Shown: positions 9,728 through 19,776, counted from the first letter of the stretch. The stretch: DNA of 64,000 nt from CAVZAB01 sp963773155 (GCA_963773155.1 CAVZAB010000019.1:1-64000), one strand, 5' to 3'. Notes: generated by a model from the letters alone, not told the origin. A program made the numbers and translations.

Positions 9728-10852
9728 ATGTCGCAGATCGAGCAAACGTCCAGCGGCGCCGCCGCAAAATCGGACGAGCGCGTCAAACAGGCCGGCTTAG
9801 TCACCAATCTGATGCGACGGCCGGAACTCGGCGCCGTGGCCGGCCTCATCTTGGTAGGCGCATTCTTCTTTGTCACTGCCGACCGATCGATGTTCACACT
9901 AGCTGGGGCTATGACGATCTTAGCGCCGGCTTCACAGCTCGGCATTCTCGCCATCGCGGCGGCGCTGCTGATGATCGGCGGCGAGTTCGACTTATCGATC
10001 GGCTCGATGGTCGCATTTACCGGCCTGACCTTCGGCGTGATGCTCACCAACTACGGACAGTCCCTCTGGATCGCCATCGCCGTTACGCTAATCTTTGCCG
10101 CAATGATGGGCGCGATCAATGGGCAAATCGTCATCCGCACGAGGCTCCCGTCGTTCATCGTCACCCTCGCGTTTTTGTTTATCCTGCGCGGGCTGACACT
10201 GGTCGGCCTTAAATGGGCGACCGGCGGTTCGACGCAGCTTCGCGGCATCACCGAGGCCGTGGGCGACAATCCGCTTCGCTATGCCTTCTCAGGCGTCGCC
10301 TTCGAGGGCCTATTCGCCGGGCTTGCCAAGCACGATTTCATCGAAAAGTTCGACAACGGCCTGCCGAAAGTCTCCGGCGTGCCGATTTCGGTGGTCTGGT
10401 TCATTGCCATCGCCATCCTAGCGACTTGGGTTCTGCTGCGCACACGTATTGGCAACTGGATTTTCGCCGCGGGGGGCGACGCAAATGCCGCTCGCAATTC
10501 CGGCGTGCCAGTCGATCGGGTGAAGACCGGGCTCTTTGCGCTCACGGCGGTCGCCGCGGCCCTGATCGCCATCCTCACCGTGCTCGATGCGGGCTCGACC
10601 GACGCGCGGCGAGGCTTCCAGAAAGAATTCGAGGCCATCATCGCGGCCGTCATTGGTGGCTGCCTCCTGACCGGTGGTTACGGCTCGGCTATCGGGGCCT
10701 TCTTCGGCGCGATCATCTTCGGCATGGTGTCGATCGGCCTGACCTACACCAAATTCGACAGCGACTGGTTCCAGGTGTTCCTGGGGGCGATGCTGCTGCT
10801 CGCCGTGCTCTTTAACAACTTCATCCGTCGCAAAGTCACGGGGGAGCGCTGA
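9728..10852 (+). CDS. CUT2 sugar ABC transporter permease
   Basis: The 374-residue BPD_transp_2 permease has about ten hydrophobic segments. Features of ribose/fructose-type permeases are present: GGEFDLSIGSMVAFTGL (about residue 80), the short stretch LPSFIVTLAFLFILRG, and the cytoplasmic ATPase-contact region AAGGDANAARNSGVPVDRVK near residue 250. It would form the membrane channel as a homodimer with the ATPase encoded next; the two genes are separated by two bases. The short hydrophilic N-terminus (residues 1-30) is typical of FrcC-like proteins. Confidence 0.87.
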   Translation: MSQIEQTSSGAAAKSDERVKQAGLVTNLMRRPELGAVAGLILVGAFFFVTADRSMFTLAGAMTILAPASQLGILAIAAALLMIGGEFDLSIGSMVAFTGLTFGVMLTNYGQSLWIAIAVTLIFAAMMGAINGQIVIRTRLPSFIVTLAFLFILRGLTLVGLKWATGGSTQLRGITEAVGDNPLRYAFSGVAFEGLFAGLAKHDFIEKFDNGLPKVSGVPISVVWFIAIAILATWVLLRTRIGNWIFAAGGDANAARNSGVPVDRVKTGLFALTAVAAALIAILTVLDAGSTDARRGFQKEFEAIIAAVIGGCLLTGGYGSAIGAFFGAIIFGMVSIGLTYTKFDSDWFQVFLGAMLLLAVLFNNFIRRKVTGER

Positions 10853-10854
10853 TC

Positions 10855-11655
10855 ATGACCAACGGAAATGGGGCCGCCTCGTACCCGATCATCGAGGTCA
10901 GAAACATTGTCAAGCATTTTGGCTCGGTCATCGCCCTGTCGGGCGTATCGATGACCGTGAGCGAGGGCGAGGTTCTCTGCCTTCTCGGCGACAACGGCGC
11001 CGGCAAGTCCACGCTGATCAAGACCCTTGCGGGTGTTCATCGCCCGTCCAACGGCGACTATCTTGTCGAGGGCAAGGCGGTCACCTTCACAAGTCCGCGC
11101 GATGCGCTCGATGCCGGCATCGCAACCGTTTACCAAGACCTTGCGATGATCCCGCTGATGTCGATCACCCGCAATTTCTTCATGGGCCGAGAGCCGCGAA
11201 AGGGCTTCGTTCCTTTTCGCCACATCGATTTCGACCATTGCCACGAGGTGACGCGCGAGGAGATGAAGAAGATTGGTATCGACATCCGCGATCCACATCA
11301 GGCGGTCGGTACGCTGTCGGGGGGCGAGCGGCAATGCGTCGCCATCGCGCGAGCGGTCTACTTCGGAGCCAAAGTGCTGATCCTTGACGAGCCGACATCG
11401 GCGCTCGGCGTGGCGCAAACCTCGATGGTGCTGAAATATATTCATCGGGTTCGGCAGAAAGGGCTGGGAGTAATCTTCATCACGCACAACGTTCGGCACG
11501 CCTTCGCTGTCGGCGATCGGTTCACGGTGCTCAACCGCGGGCGGACGCTCGGCACTTTCAAGAAGGGCGAAATTTCGATCGAGCAACTCCAGAACCTTAT
11601 GGCCGGAGGTAAGGAACTTCAGGACCTATCCCACGAACTCGGCGGCACGATTTGA
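10855..11655 (+). CDS. CUT2 sugar ABC transporter ATPase, FrcA-like
   Basis: The 266-residue protein holds a single nucleotide-binding domain, unlike the double-domain RbsA type, which is typical of rhizobial FrcA. Walker A GDNGAGKST (about residue 43), the signature LSGGERQ, Walker B VLILDEPTSALG and the H-loop FITHN are all present. The segment AMIPLMSITRNFFMGREP is characteristic of FrcA-like proteins. It energises uptake through the permease encoded upstream. The operon ends here: an IS1634 remnant begins within a few bases of the stop codon, so any original downstream gene has been lost. Confidence 0.87.
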   Translation: MTNGNGAASYPIIEVRNIVKHFGSVIALSGVSMTVSEGEVLCLLGDNGAGKSTLIKTLAGVHRPSNGDYLVEGKAVTFTSPRDALDAGIATVYQDLAMIPLMSITRNFFMGREPRKGFVPFRHIDFDHCHEVTREEMKKIGIDIRDPHQAVGTLSGGERQCVAIARAVYFGAKVLILDEPTSALGVAQTSMVLKYIHRVRQKGLGVIFITHNVRHAFAVGDRFTVLNRGRTLGTFKKGEISIEQLQNLMAGGKELQDLSHELGGTI

Positions 11656-11659
11656 AGAA

Positions 11660-12589
11660 TTCGCTCAAAATTCGCCGATCTCGCTTCCATGACGCCGATA
11701 GAAAGGCGAGAGCCAATACAAGATCGCGCACCAGCTTGTCGGAGCTCGCGCACTCCCAGGATGTAGAGGAGCCGACGCGCTTCGAGTTCGGCGATCGTCT
11801 CCGCGCTGATCATGCCGCGGTCGGCAACGATGCAGATACGATCGATCGCAAAGCGCCGGCGCAACCGTTCGACAACCGGAACGAGGCTGTTGAGGTCCGC
11901 GGTGTTGCCCGGCCAGATCTCCGAGCACACCGGCCGAGCGTCGCCGTCGATCAGAACGGCCAGGATCATCTGGCGCAGATCCGGCCGATGTTCCTTGCTG
12001 TATCCTTGTCGCCCTAGCGTCTGACCGCCCGCGCCTTCGAAATAGAGGCTCGTCGTGTCTAAGAATACGAGGTCGAGACGCGTCAACAGATCGCGCCGCG
12101 TGACGAACAGTCGCTCCTTCACCACATCCTTGATGCAGCATGGCGCGAAAGGGGTCCGACTGTCTTGTTCGACCTCCGGCAGTTCCGCACCCAACCACGC
12201 CATAGCCCGATAGAGATGATGGAGATCGAGATCCTCGACTTCATCGATCTGTCGCGCGATCGGAACCGCCGGCAAACAAACGGTGCAGGACGCTCAGAAA
12301 TACGGCGCGTTCCAGCGCGAACTCATGCTTGCGCTTCCCCGATAACTCCTCGATCGCCGACCGGCACCCGGTCTCCTCCCACAATCGCTCGAAGACGAGC
12401 GCGGGCCCAATGCGGCGTACATGCGTCGTTGACGCACTGCCGTCGTGGACAGCATCGAGTACCATCGCCTGAGTAGCAAAACGCGCACCGAAGCGCAGCA
12501 GCCGTTCCAATTGTCCGCTCTCACGCGCGGCGGCTCTCAACGATCTGAAGATAGGCGCGGCCGCCCGAGGTCTTTTTGCGGAAATACAT
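11660..12589 (-). pseudogene. IS1634-family transposase, N-terminal two-thirds, frameshifted
   Basis: The start at 12589 encodes MYFRKKTSGGRAYLQIVESRR, the usual N-terminus of IS1634-type DDE transposases. Frame breaks lie near 12540 and 12260. The frame then reads VEDLDLHHLYRAMAWLGAEL, VFLDTTSLYFEG (first catalytic Asp), GYSKEHRPDLRQM, CSEIWPGNTADL and CIVADRGMIS. The sequence degenerates after YILGVREL near 11750, and the C-terminal third is absent here. A C-terminal piece of the same kind of transposase lies at 17323-17500 on the other strand. Confidence 0.85.
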
Positions 12590-13156
12590 GGCGCGACTCA
12601 GATTTAGTGCGCACAGAAAATCATAAATACGCGGAGCTATGTCAATCGTAATCAGCGGAACGTGGCACTACACACTTTAGAAAATGGTCATTCAAATTGA
12701 GAGATTACGATGGCTTACACTCCGTGGCTCCGTCGGAACTGTAGTAGATTAGTTACGTTATGAGTGGCCTTGCGGGGGCGTCAATGCGTGATTGCCGCGC
12801 CGAAGTCGACGCAATTACGACGGGCCAGAAGTTGACCGGGCCTTTGACTGCCTTCGTAAGGCTGGGCTGCTGGAATAGTGACGGCCTTAGTAGAACTCGA
12901 CTGTGGTTAGGTTGAGATCAACAAACTGGTGGAGGCAATTATGTTGACCCGCATTGTCATGGTGGGTCCTGTTTGCCGTTCCCGCCCTTGACTGGCATTT
13001 CCGGGATGGGCGGACATGGCGAGATGACCGCCGGTCTTTACCTTTTGAAAGGCGACACGCATCGCATAGGCGGGAGCGCGCGCTTGACGGGTCCTAAGCC
13101 TTGCTAGACATACAGCCGCGCTCGCGGGTAAGGGTCGAATACGACCGCGTGGTCGG
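12590..13156. other. Gap without recognisable gene
   Basis: About 570 bases between the IS1634 remnant and the cdh gene. No convincing coding frame, hairpin or sigma-54 site was found. A coding-like stretch (GMGGHGEMTAGLYLLKGD) can be read around 13003-13060 on the plus strand but has no start and no recognised relative. Confidence 0.35.
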
Positions 13157-13903
13157 GTGGGGAGCTATGTTGTGAGCCGAAGACCGTTTCGAGTAAACTC
13201 GATTGTTCTACTCCTGTTGGCACAAATGCACCCGACAAATGCCCAGCGCTTTGAACCGAGAGGCGCTCTATGGTCAGTAGTGCGGACGTGCCAACTCGCA
13301 AAGACAACGTTGGGAATAGCCGCCCCGTGTATTGATATTAGAAGCTCCTACGATGGCTATAGCGTGGCCATATTGCGCGTCCCTTTAAGCGGAGCTCACC
13401 TCCTTGTTGTGCCCCTAACAAGGATTCCTGGGATCGAAGCCCCGGAGCTACGCGGGCCAGCCGGTGGTGCCTATCTTTCCGCGGCATGGATGGCGCGTCG
13501 GGATTTGCACAACGGCGCGGATGTCAACGACTGGGACAGTTTTGGAATGGCTATCAATTCCGCAAAAAATCGAAGCCAGGACCAACTCCATATTCACGTG
13601 GATTGCCTGACGACACAGGCACGGGCAAGTTTCAAGAAGTTAATCTCAACCGATGATCGATGGAAACTTCTGTCAAATGGTTTATGGGCGCGGGTAGTGC
13701 ACACAGAGGACCTGCGTGTTCCCAATCCATTTGCAATGATGTCGGACGTTTTGCCCCCGAGTCGCGACGGGTTAGCTGCTGCGAACCTTGGCGTCGCAGG
13801 GGTGCGATTCCTGAACGGGACGCGCGGCTTCGTGCTACTGACTAGCAATACAATGTCTTTGGAGCGGATCCTCGACGTCAATTGCGGAGTGCTTCGGCAG
13901 TGA
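13157..13903 (+). CDS. cdh: CDP-diacylglycerol pyrophosphatase (Cdh family)
   Basis: The 248-residue protein carries the family hallmark QDQLHIHVDC with its HxH motif (about residue 142) within SAKNRSQDQLHIHVD, plus the N-terminal block LWSVVRTC and a C-terminal block NLGVAGVRFLNGTRGFVLL. Cdh hydrolyses CDP-diacylglycerol to phosphatidate and CMP in phospholipid turnover. A hydrophobic N-terminal stretch (VNSIVLLLLAQM) ending near TNAQ suggests a signal peptide. The start at 13157 is a GTG; a second GTG at 13172 would leave a more typical signal peptide. The gene looks intact and is the last intact gene before tRNA-like repeat copy B. Confidence 0.82.
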   Translation: MGSYVVSRRPFRVNSIVLLLLAQMHPTNAQRFEPRGALWSVVRTCQLAKTTLGIAAPCIDIRSSYDGYSVAILRVPLSGAHLLVVPLTRIPGIEAPELRGPAGGAYLSAAWMARRDLHNGADVNDWDSFGMAINSAKNRSQDQLHIHVDCLTTQARASFKKLISTDDRWKLLSNGLWARVVHTEDLRVPNPFAMMSDVLPPSRDGLAAANLGVAGVRFLNGTRGFVLLTSNTMSLERILDVNCGVLRQ

Positions 13904-14236
13904 AAATCTCTGCTTACCGCGCGGTGACGAGCTGGAAAGTGCAGCGACCGGCCCATGGAACCCCGGCTGGATTGGACGCGCTATCGGTCCCCAACTCTGG
14001 CCCTTTGTGGGATTGTTTGGGACCCGCCGATCGGTCCCATTCCTTTCGCCGGGTGGCACCCCCTCAGGGCCCCAAAACCCAGACTATTCCTGTCCTCGGT
14101 GTCCGCCATGGCCGCGCCAAACCATACGACCGGCGCAGTTTGCGCTGGGGGTTTTCTCCTGAGGGTAAGTAGTCGAACGGGCGTTGTCCAGAACAGGTCG
14201 TGGAAAAATTAGTAGGCATTGGTGGAGGGGAAGGAT
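13904..14236. other. Gap without recognisable gene
   Basis: About 330 bases between cdh and repeat copy B. Nothing beyond short spurious frames is visible. Confidence 0.35.
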
Positions 14237-14390
14237 TCAAACAACTTCCAAATCCATCAAACAGCTTCAAAGTGGGCCCTTGGTGAATGGAGGATTTTTC
14301 AAAGAATTTCAATCTCCTGCATACTATGTCACAAAGTTGAGTCGCTAAGTAATGAGGGGGTCGGGGGTTCGAATCTCTCTTGCGGCACCA
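14237..14390 (+). repeat. Direct repeat copy B ending in tRNA 3' end with CCA
   Basis: This copy is homologous to 1-156 and in the same orientation, about 14.2 kb apart. Its end is better preserved: a T arm gggggttcgaatctctc whose 5-bp stem pairs with G-U pairs allowed, an acceptor half ttgcggc, a discriminator base and an encoded cca at 14388-14390. The 5' half of the tRNA is absent, so this is a 3' fragment of the kind left at attachment sites of integrative elements. The likely parent is a tRNA-Thr, by similarity of the 3' part as I remember it; this is uncertain. Confidence 0.65.
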
Positions 14391-14659
14391 GCAAATTCAA
14401 AAAGAACCTGCGAGCCCAACCGGTTGCTTGATTGTGGTAAGCACCCGGCAATCAGGATTCGGAAATTCAAGAAAATCCTGGGCAGACGAATTGACACGCT
14501 TCACCGGTCCACCCAAGGACCTCGTGAACATGCTCTCGCTCGGCTTTACCAATGTCATGGCCTTTTGCAAATGTGGGCACGAGGCTTCGATTGACGTGTT
14601 AAACCTGCCGAGCGCCACGTTTGTCCTTGAGATCCCGGCTAAGGATGCGTTGTATCGAA

Positions 14660-14935
14660 TGCGGCGACCGGCCCATGCCAGCCCCGCCGCCTTGGCGCGG
14701 TTGAGGCCAACCTGGACCGGTGCGCCCGATCTCGCGGGCGCTCACGCCGTCATAATCAAGTCGTAGCAATTGTCGTATCTGCCGCATAGTCAGCCCTTTC
14801 CTCACCGGCATCCGATTCTCTCTGGTGAAAAGGAGACGGCAGATGCCGCACTTGCTGACCCGCCAAGGCCGGAAAAAAACGTCCAAAAAGTGGCCGGCTT
14901 CAAATCGGAATGGTGGCCGACATCATCTCGGATTC
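14660..14935 (-). mobile_element. IS21-family end with istA 5' fragment
   Basis: The reverse strand carries an IS21-type left end (about 14880-14935, caccattccgatttgaagcc) and then the start of IstA: MRQIRQLLRL with the helix-turn-helix SAREIGR. A frame change precedes GLNRAKAAGLAW. The same end and gene start occur on the plus strand at 23395-23865. Only the beginning of istA survives, and istB is missing, so this is a dead fragment. Confidence 0.75.
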
Positions 14936-16534
14936 GCGACTGGCTTCGCGTCGGAATGCCTGGCCGGATTGAAGCGAAAATCCACAATCTACTACCCAAA
15001 CACGTTAAATACGGACACGCGTCGCATTGACAACGCTGGCGAGGTTGTTTGATCTCACGTCCCAACACACCAAATCGACCATGCCTTTCTCTTCGAGGCC
15101 GACCCCGCCCCCAGCTCGATTTTTGGCCTGCTGTCATATCTCGCGCTCGGCTTGATCGGTCTGGGCCGTATAGGTGGAAACGGCTAAAACGGTTGCAGCG
15201 AACCCATGGACGTTGCCACAGGCGCGGCTTGGGCGAACGGGTGCCAACGTTTGATGTCTGCCGTATTCGGAAGCGTCAGCAGTTAGCGGATAGACCGGAG
15301 ATGGCGGGGCGAATTGATCTTTCGATAGGTTCGGAGGGCTTGTACCGCCTCCAGGTCAACCGCCCCGTTGCGAAGGAGAACCTGTTCCGCCAGGGCTAGC
15401 AAGTACTGGTCATAGCCCGGATTCATGCTGGACTGGACCGCTTGGAGGAACTCCCGTGTTCTCTGTCCCACTGTTATCGAATCCTGGCGCGATACGACCT
15501 GTAAACGGTTCCGCGGCGAGTCCATGCTACGCTCCCACTGAAACTGGTACCTGCCCGGCGCCCAACTCAAAGTAAGGATATGTTTAGGTCTTATTTCAGG
15601 AAACTTTTTGGACTATTAGGGGCGTGAACATAGCTTGGCGGATTGCTTAGAGCAACAGACCGCCCCCGGCACCGACCATGAGTGTGGGGGCACCGCTTAT
15701 GTGTTATGTGGCCGAGCGAAAGTCTACCGCCACGTCGCCATCCCCCGCTTTACAACTGGCTTTGCCCAAGGTTTCGCGGTGCTTTGCTTCGTCAAGGATT
15801 GCGGCAATCCTGAGGTACTCCGTCGCTCGAAGCTTTAGTCACGACATTGTTGACTACGCTTACAGCGATCATCCTGGCCAGGAATGGGTGCTTGTGAATG
15901 AGATTAACCATTGTTAATTGATAATAAAAAGCCCCACCAGCGTCCAATCGCGACCCCCTTTATCCCCGTACAGACCAGAACTCAAAAAGGTCCTTGGCCG
16001 GGAGACGACCGCGCAAAGGAACGCCTACAACAAGGGGCTGGATGCGCCTGGGCGGTCGCAAAGGTGGTATTCGCTGAACACAAACTGTCCCTGATCAGGG
16101 TCCGGCGTGTTGCGGGCGTGGCAAGCTGAAATTTTTTAAGGCTTGAGGCTCGCTTGTAGCTGTGGGTTCTATGCGCTGTGAAGTGTGAGACTGGCAACGC
16201 CATAGATCGCATAGGGATTAGCTCTGTCCTCCAGGACCGCAGGTCATGCTGTCGCTCATCCGAGAGGATGGTGCAACGCGGCGTGTCCGTTATTCATTCT
16301 GCTGGTGTCAGCAAGGCAGTCTGACGGCTTTATTTTGTCGAACCAATCGTGATTGCCTGCGTGCAAACCGAAATGCCGAACGCAGGGAACACGACGCCCA
16401 AGCCAGGTCGCAATGCATCGGAAATACCGAAAATCGGACCCCCTGGGTTTCGTTCAAATGCGGCTCGTGGTTTATCTGGCAATCTGGCCCCCTGAGTCTG
16501 TCTGCGTGAAGCCATGCGCGCGCTAGACAATAAT
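14936..16534. other. 1.6-kb stretch without a supported gene
   Basis: The only long reverse frame is 15283-15570 (95 residues, ERSMDSPRNRLQVVSRQDS onward). Its composition is plausible for a protein, but it has no recognised family and no clear ribosome site. A plus-strand frame around 15635-15838 is equally unrecognised. The end of the stretch contains the GntR promoter. Confidence 0.35.
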
Positions 16535-16546
16535 ATGGAATTCCAT
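16535..16546. promoter_or_regulatory. Perfect palindrome upstream of gntR, probable operator
   Basis: atggaattccat is a perfect 12-bp palindrome 65 bases before the GntR start codon. TGG-N4-CCA spacing is typical of FCD-type GntR operators. The extended word aatatggaat (16532-16541) recurs at 23170-23179, upstream of the catabolic operon, which suggests both are bound by this regulator. Confidence 0.5.
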
Positions 16547-16611
16547 GTACAATTGATGGAGACGCCGACATGCGATTTCCGTCTTGTTCGACGTGGACAT
16601 AGTGGATCGCC

Positions 16612-17301
16612 ATGAATCGCGAACGCGAGAGCCTCCTTGTCGACAGACCTAATAAGACGCTGCGCGAGCTTGCGCTCGACAGGATGCGGCAGGCCATAAT
16701 CGAGCTATATTTTCAGCCAGGCGAACGGCTAGTCGAGCGTGATCTCTGCGCCCAGCTCGGCGTCAGCCGGACCGTGGTGCGTGAGGTTCTCCGTCATCTA
16801 GAGTCCGAAGGCCTCGTGATCACTCAGGGAACGCGGGGACCAACCGTCGCGACGACCGGTCCAGACGAAGCCCGCCAGATTTATGAAATCCGGGGCCTGC
16901 TAGAGGGCATCGCCGCCAAGGGCTGCGCCGAGCGAGAGGACAAAGGATTTCTAGATCCGCTGGAGAAATCGCTGAACACGATCGACGAATCCTATCAGTG
17001 CGGCGACATGCCTGGCGTCCTTGCGGCGACGACGGAATTTTACCACACGCTTTTCAAAGCTTCAGGCAAGGATATAGCCTGGGGCATCGTCACATCGCTT
17101 ACCGCGCGCATCAATCATTTGCGGTCGATGACGATCAAGACCCCCGGGCGCAGTATTGAGGGGCCGAAGCAGATGCGGAAAATCGTGCGCGCCATCCGCA
17201 AGGGGGCCGGTGACGAGGCTTTCGTCGCCGCGCAGACCCATGTGCGCCAGGCTTCCGAGATCGCCCAGCGGCTCCTTTCCCAGACCGCTTCGGCAACCTG
17301 A
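16612..17301 (+). CDS. GntR family regulator, FCD subfamily
   Basis: The 229-residue protein has an N-terminal winged helix-turn-helix (residues 15-85, with LCAQLGVSRTVVREVLRHLESEGLV) and an all-helical FCD ligand domain (about 90-220). The FCD metal-site histidines are partly visible (FYHTLF, INHL). Such proteins are usually repressors released by a catabolic intermediate. It is tail-to-tail with the reverse-strand TgnA-E-like operon and shares a 10-base operator word with that operon's upstream region, so it is the likely pathway regulator. The start codon has only a weak ribosome site. Confidence 0.85.
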   Translation: MNRERESLLVDRPNKTLRELALDRMRQAIIELYFQPGERLVERDLCAQLGVSRTVVREVLRHLESEGLVITQGTRGPTVATTGPDEARQIYEIRGLLEGIAAKGCAEREDKGFLDPLEKSLNTIDESYQCGDMPGVLAATTEFYHTLFKASGKDIAWGIVTSLTARINHLRSMTIKTPGRSIEGPKQMRKIVRAIRKGAGDEAFVAAQTHVRQASEIAQRLLSQTASAT

Positions 17302-17322
17302 GAGCACCGGCCGGAGGAGCAC

Positions 17323-17500
17323 TTGCGTCAAGCCGGCGTCGCGCCCGAATGGAAGATGCTTCTGCGCGATCTCGATCGTCTGCAACAGGTGTGCATCCAA
17401 CACCGGGGGACCGACTGGCTGGTGCGAACTGGTGCCCCAAAATCGATCGCCGCATTGTTCCGCCACGCCCGCATCGCGCTGCCGCCGCGCGCCAAACAGA
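17323..17500 (+). pseudogene. IS1634-family transposase C-terminal fragment
   Basis: The frame reads MLLRDLDRLQQV, then QHRGTDWLVRT and ARIALPPRAK. This matches the C-terminal tail of IS1634-type transposases (a helix, then a short beta stretch, then the ALPP motif). It starts 22 bases after the GntR stop. It complements the missing third of the remnant at 11660-12589 but lies on the opposite strand. Confidence 0.6.
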
Positions 17501-17799
17501 CCGCGCCTCCCAAACCCGTACCCTCCACCATCCGAAACCGGCGCGGCCGCTCAAGGCGTGGTGCCACGTCGACTCGAATTTCCCCGTAAACGATTTAACT
17601 TCAATACTTTACAAAAAGTAGGTGTTTAAGCGGGGTCAAGGTCCGCTGATGACTCGAGGAACGATGAATCTCGGATGCCACCGCTGCAATCGGCGCCGAT
17701 CAGTGCCGATCGATATACATCTCCTGGCAGTTCGCGTGCGTCGGCAACTGATAGACTACCCCTTGAGAATTCCCCAAGGCGGATATGGGGCCGGGCCCA

Positions 17800-18246
17800 C
17801 AAAGTGGCTTGCATGAACAAGGCCGTGTAAGCGACAACTTCCGAGATGCCCTCGATGGCGCGGTGCGAGCGCTCGCGACCGAGTCCACTCTCCTTGACGC
17901 CACCAAAGGGGACCTCCGCCGTCGAGATGTTGCCTATGATGCCGCATTCGTGGCGTCCGCCCACGCGAAAGACTTGGCAGATGTCCCTTGCGCAAAAATA
18001 GTAGGCGAGGTCGAATCCGGTGGCGTTGGCCGTTTCGATCCCCTCCTTCTCCGTCTTGAAGCGAAAGAGCGGCGCGATGGGGCCGAAGGTCTCCTCGCGC
18101 GCCAGAGTCATCTCGCGCGTCACGTCGCGAAACAACGTTGGTTCGAGGAATTTTCGCCGAGCGCGCTTCCACCGACGACGAGCGTGGCGCCCCTTGCGAC
18201 GGCGTCGTCAGCCCCTCGGCCTCGACGACTTTGAAATGGTCGGTCA
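17800..18246 (-). pseudogene. Succinate-semialdehyde dehydrogenase C-terminal remnant (TgnE/GabD-like)
   Basis: Two frames joined near 18150-18200 read VARGATLVVGGSALGE, FLEPTLFRDVTREMTLAREE, TFGPIAPLFRF and EVPFGGVKESGLGRE, the C-terminal third of a GabD-type aldehyde dehydrogenase. The NAD-binding region and the catalytic Cys and Glu are absent. It lies 49 bases past the stop of the intact aldehyde dehydrogenase, on the same strand and at the operon end. In the trigonelline pathway an SSA dehydrogenase (TgnE) performs the last step, so this may be the broken final gene of the operon. A chromosomal gabD could substitute. Confidence 0.75.
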
Positions 18247-18294
18247 TCGAGTCGTTCCTCAGCTGATTGGTGCGGATCTCATGGATGATAACGG

Positions 18295-19776
18295 TCACCG
18301 CATGACGAAGGGGTCGGGGATGAGCACATCGGACGTCCTCAGCCACACCGTCTTCGTGCGTGTGTAGTCGAGCGCCGCAGCGAGCCCGCCCTCGCGACCA
18401 TGCCCAGACAGCTTGGTGCCACCGAAGGGTGCTATGGGCGAAACAGCGCGGTAGGTATTGACCCAAACGATGCCGGCGCGCAGGCCCCTCATCATCCGAT
18501 GGGCCCGCGTCAGGTTCTGTGTGAAGAGACCGGAGGCGAGGCCGTAGGTCGTATCGTTGGCGAGTTGGAGTGCTTCCGCTTCCGTATTGAAGGTCAAGAC
18601 GGAAAGGACAGGCCCAAAGAACTCGTCACGCAGGCAGGGCAAGGACTTGGCGGCCAAACCGTCGCAATCGATCAGGGTGGGAGCGTAATAGAAGCCAGCC
18701 TGGTCTAGGGCGCGCCCGCCGGAGACGACCCGGGCGCCTGCCGCCACCGACGCGGCGATGGTCTGTTCGATGTGCTCGCGCTGGCGCAATGTGCAGAGCG
18801 GGCCGAACTCGGTCCTCATATCCAGCGGGCTGCCGATGCGGATCGCTTGCATTTTCCGCTTAAGGATTTCGAGGAAGGCGTCTTTCACCGAACGCTCGAT
18901 AATGAGACGCGAGCCGGCGACACAGCTCTGTCCCGTCGCCGCGAATATCCCGGCGACCTGGGCATTGGCTGCGCTTTCCAGATCCGCGTCGGCAAAGACC
19001 ACAAAGGGCGACTTCCCGCCAAGTTCGAGCGAAACAGAGGCGAGGTTCTCGGCCGATTGCCGCACGATCTGGCGCGCAGTGCCCGGGCCGCCAGTGAAGG
19101 CGATATGCGCAACTTTTGGATGGGCCGCAAGTGTGGCCCCGCAGGTCGGCCCAAACCCCGTCAGGATATTGAGGACACCAGCAGGAAACCCCGCCTCATG
19201 AACAACATGCGCGAATTCGAGCAGCGGGCCCGCACCGTCTTCGGAGGCCTTGACGACAAGTGTGCAGCCTGCCGCCAATGCCGGGCCGATTTTCACCGAA
19301 GCCAGGAAGAGCTGACTATTCCAAGGCACGATCGCGGCGACGACGCCGATAGGTTCGCGCCGCAGCCATACCTCCATGTCTGGTTTGTCGATCGGCAGCA
19401 CGCTGCCCTCGATCTTGTCCGCCAGGCCCGCGTAGTAGCGGTAATATTCGGCGACGTAGGCGATCTGCGACGACGTTTCACGAATAATCTTGCCGGTGTC
19501 GCGCGTTTCGATCTCAGCCAAGCGCTGGGCGTTCGCAGCGACGAGATCGGCCAGTTTATAGAGCAGCTTTCCGCGCTGCGTTGCGGTCATGGTCGCCCAT
19601 GGACCCGCCAGAAGCGCCCGATCTGCCGCCGCCACGGCGCGATCGACGTCCGCTTCCCGGGATTCAGGCATCTCGGCCCAGGCAATTCCCGTCGATGGAT
19701 CGAGGCTAAGAAACCGCGCCGCGCCGTCTTCAAAAGCGCCGTCGATATAAGCCTGAAAACTGCGCATGGTGGTCAT
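18295..19776 (-). CDS. NAD(P)-dependent aldehyde dehydrogenase, TgnC-like
   Basis: The 493-residue aldehyde dehydrogenase is complete: N153 in PWNSQ, general base E251 in LELGG, catalytic C285 in GQSC, and the C-terminal FGGTKLSGHGREGG. The ATG at 19776-19774 overlaps the TGA of the monooxygenase gene (ATGA), indicating translational coupling and fixing this start over a longer in-frame extension. In the trigonelline pathway TgnC oxidises the hydroxybutyrolactone ring-opening product to the dicarboxylate. Here that role is inferred from the neighbours. In isolation the protein would be called betaine-aldehyde or phenylacetaldehyde dehydrogenase-like. Confidence 0.82.
   Translation of the reverse strand: MTTMRSFQAYIDGAFEDGAARFLSLDPSTGIAWAEMPESREADVDRAVAAADRALLAGPWATMTATQRGKLLYKLADLVAANAQRLAEIETRDTGKIIRETSSQIAYVAEYYRYYAGLADKIEGSVLPIDKPDMEVWLRREPIGVVAAIVPWNSQLFLASVKIGPALAAGCTLVVKASEDGAGPLLEFAHVVHEAGFPAGVLNILTGFGPTCGATLAAHPKVAHIAFTGGPGTARQIVRQSAENLASVSLELGGKSPFVVFADADLESAANAQVAGIFAATGQSCVAGSRLIIERSVKDAFLEILKRKMQAIRIGSPLDMRTEFGPLCTLRQREHIEQTIAASVAAGARVVSGGRALDQAGFYYAPTLIDCDGLAAKSLPCLRDEFFGPVLSVLTFNTEAEALQLANDTTYGLASGLFTQNLTRAHRMMRGLRAGIVWVNTYRAVSPIAPFGGTKLSGHGREGGLAAALDYTRTKTVWLRTSDVLIPDPFVMR

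Noticed and set aside
14599..14886. Complete reverse-strand gene
   Set aside because: It is an istA start followed by a frameshift; the remaining residues are out of frame.
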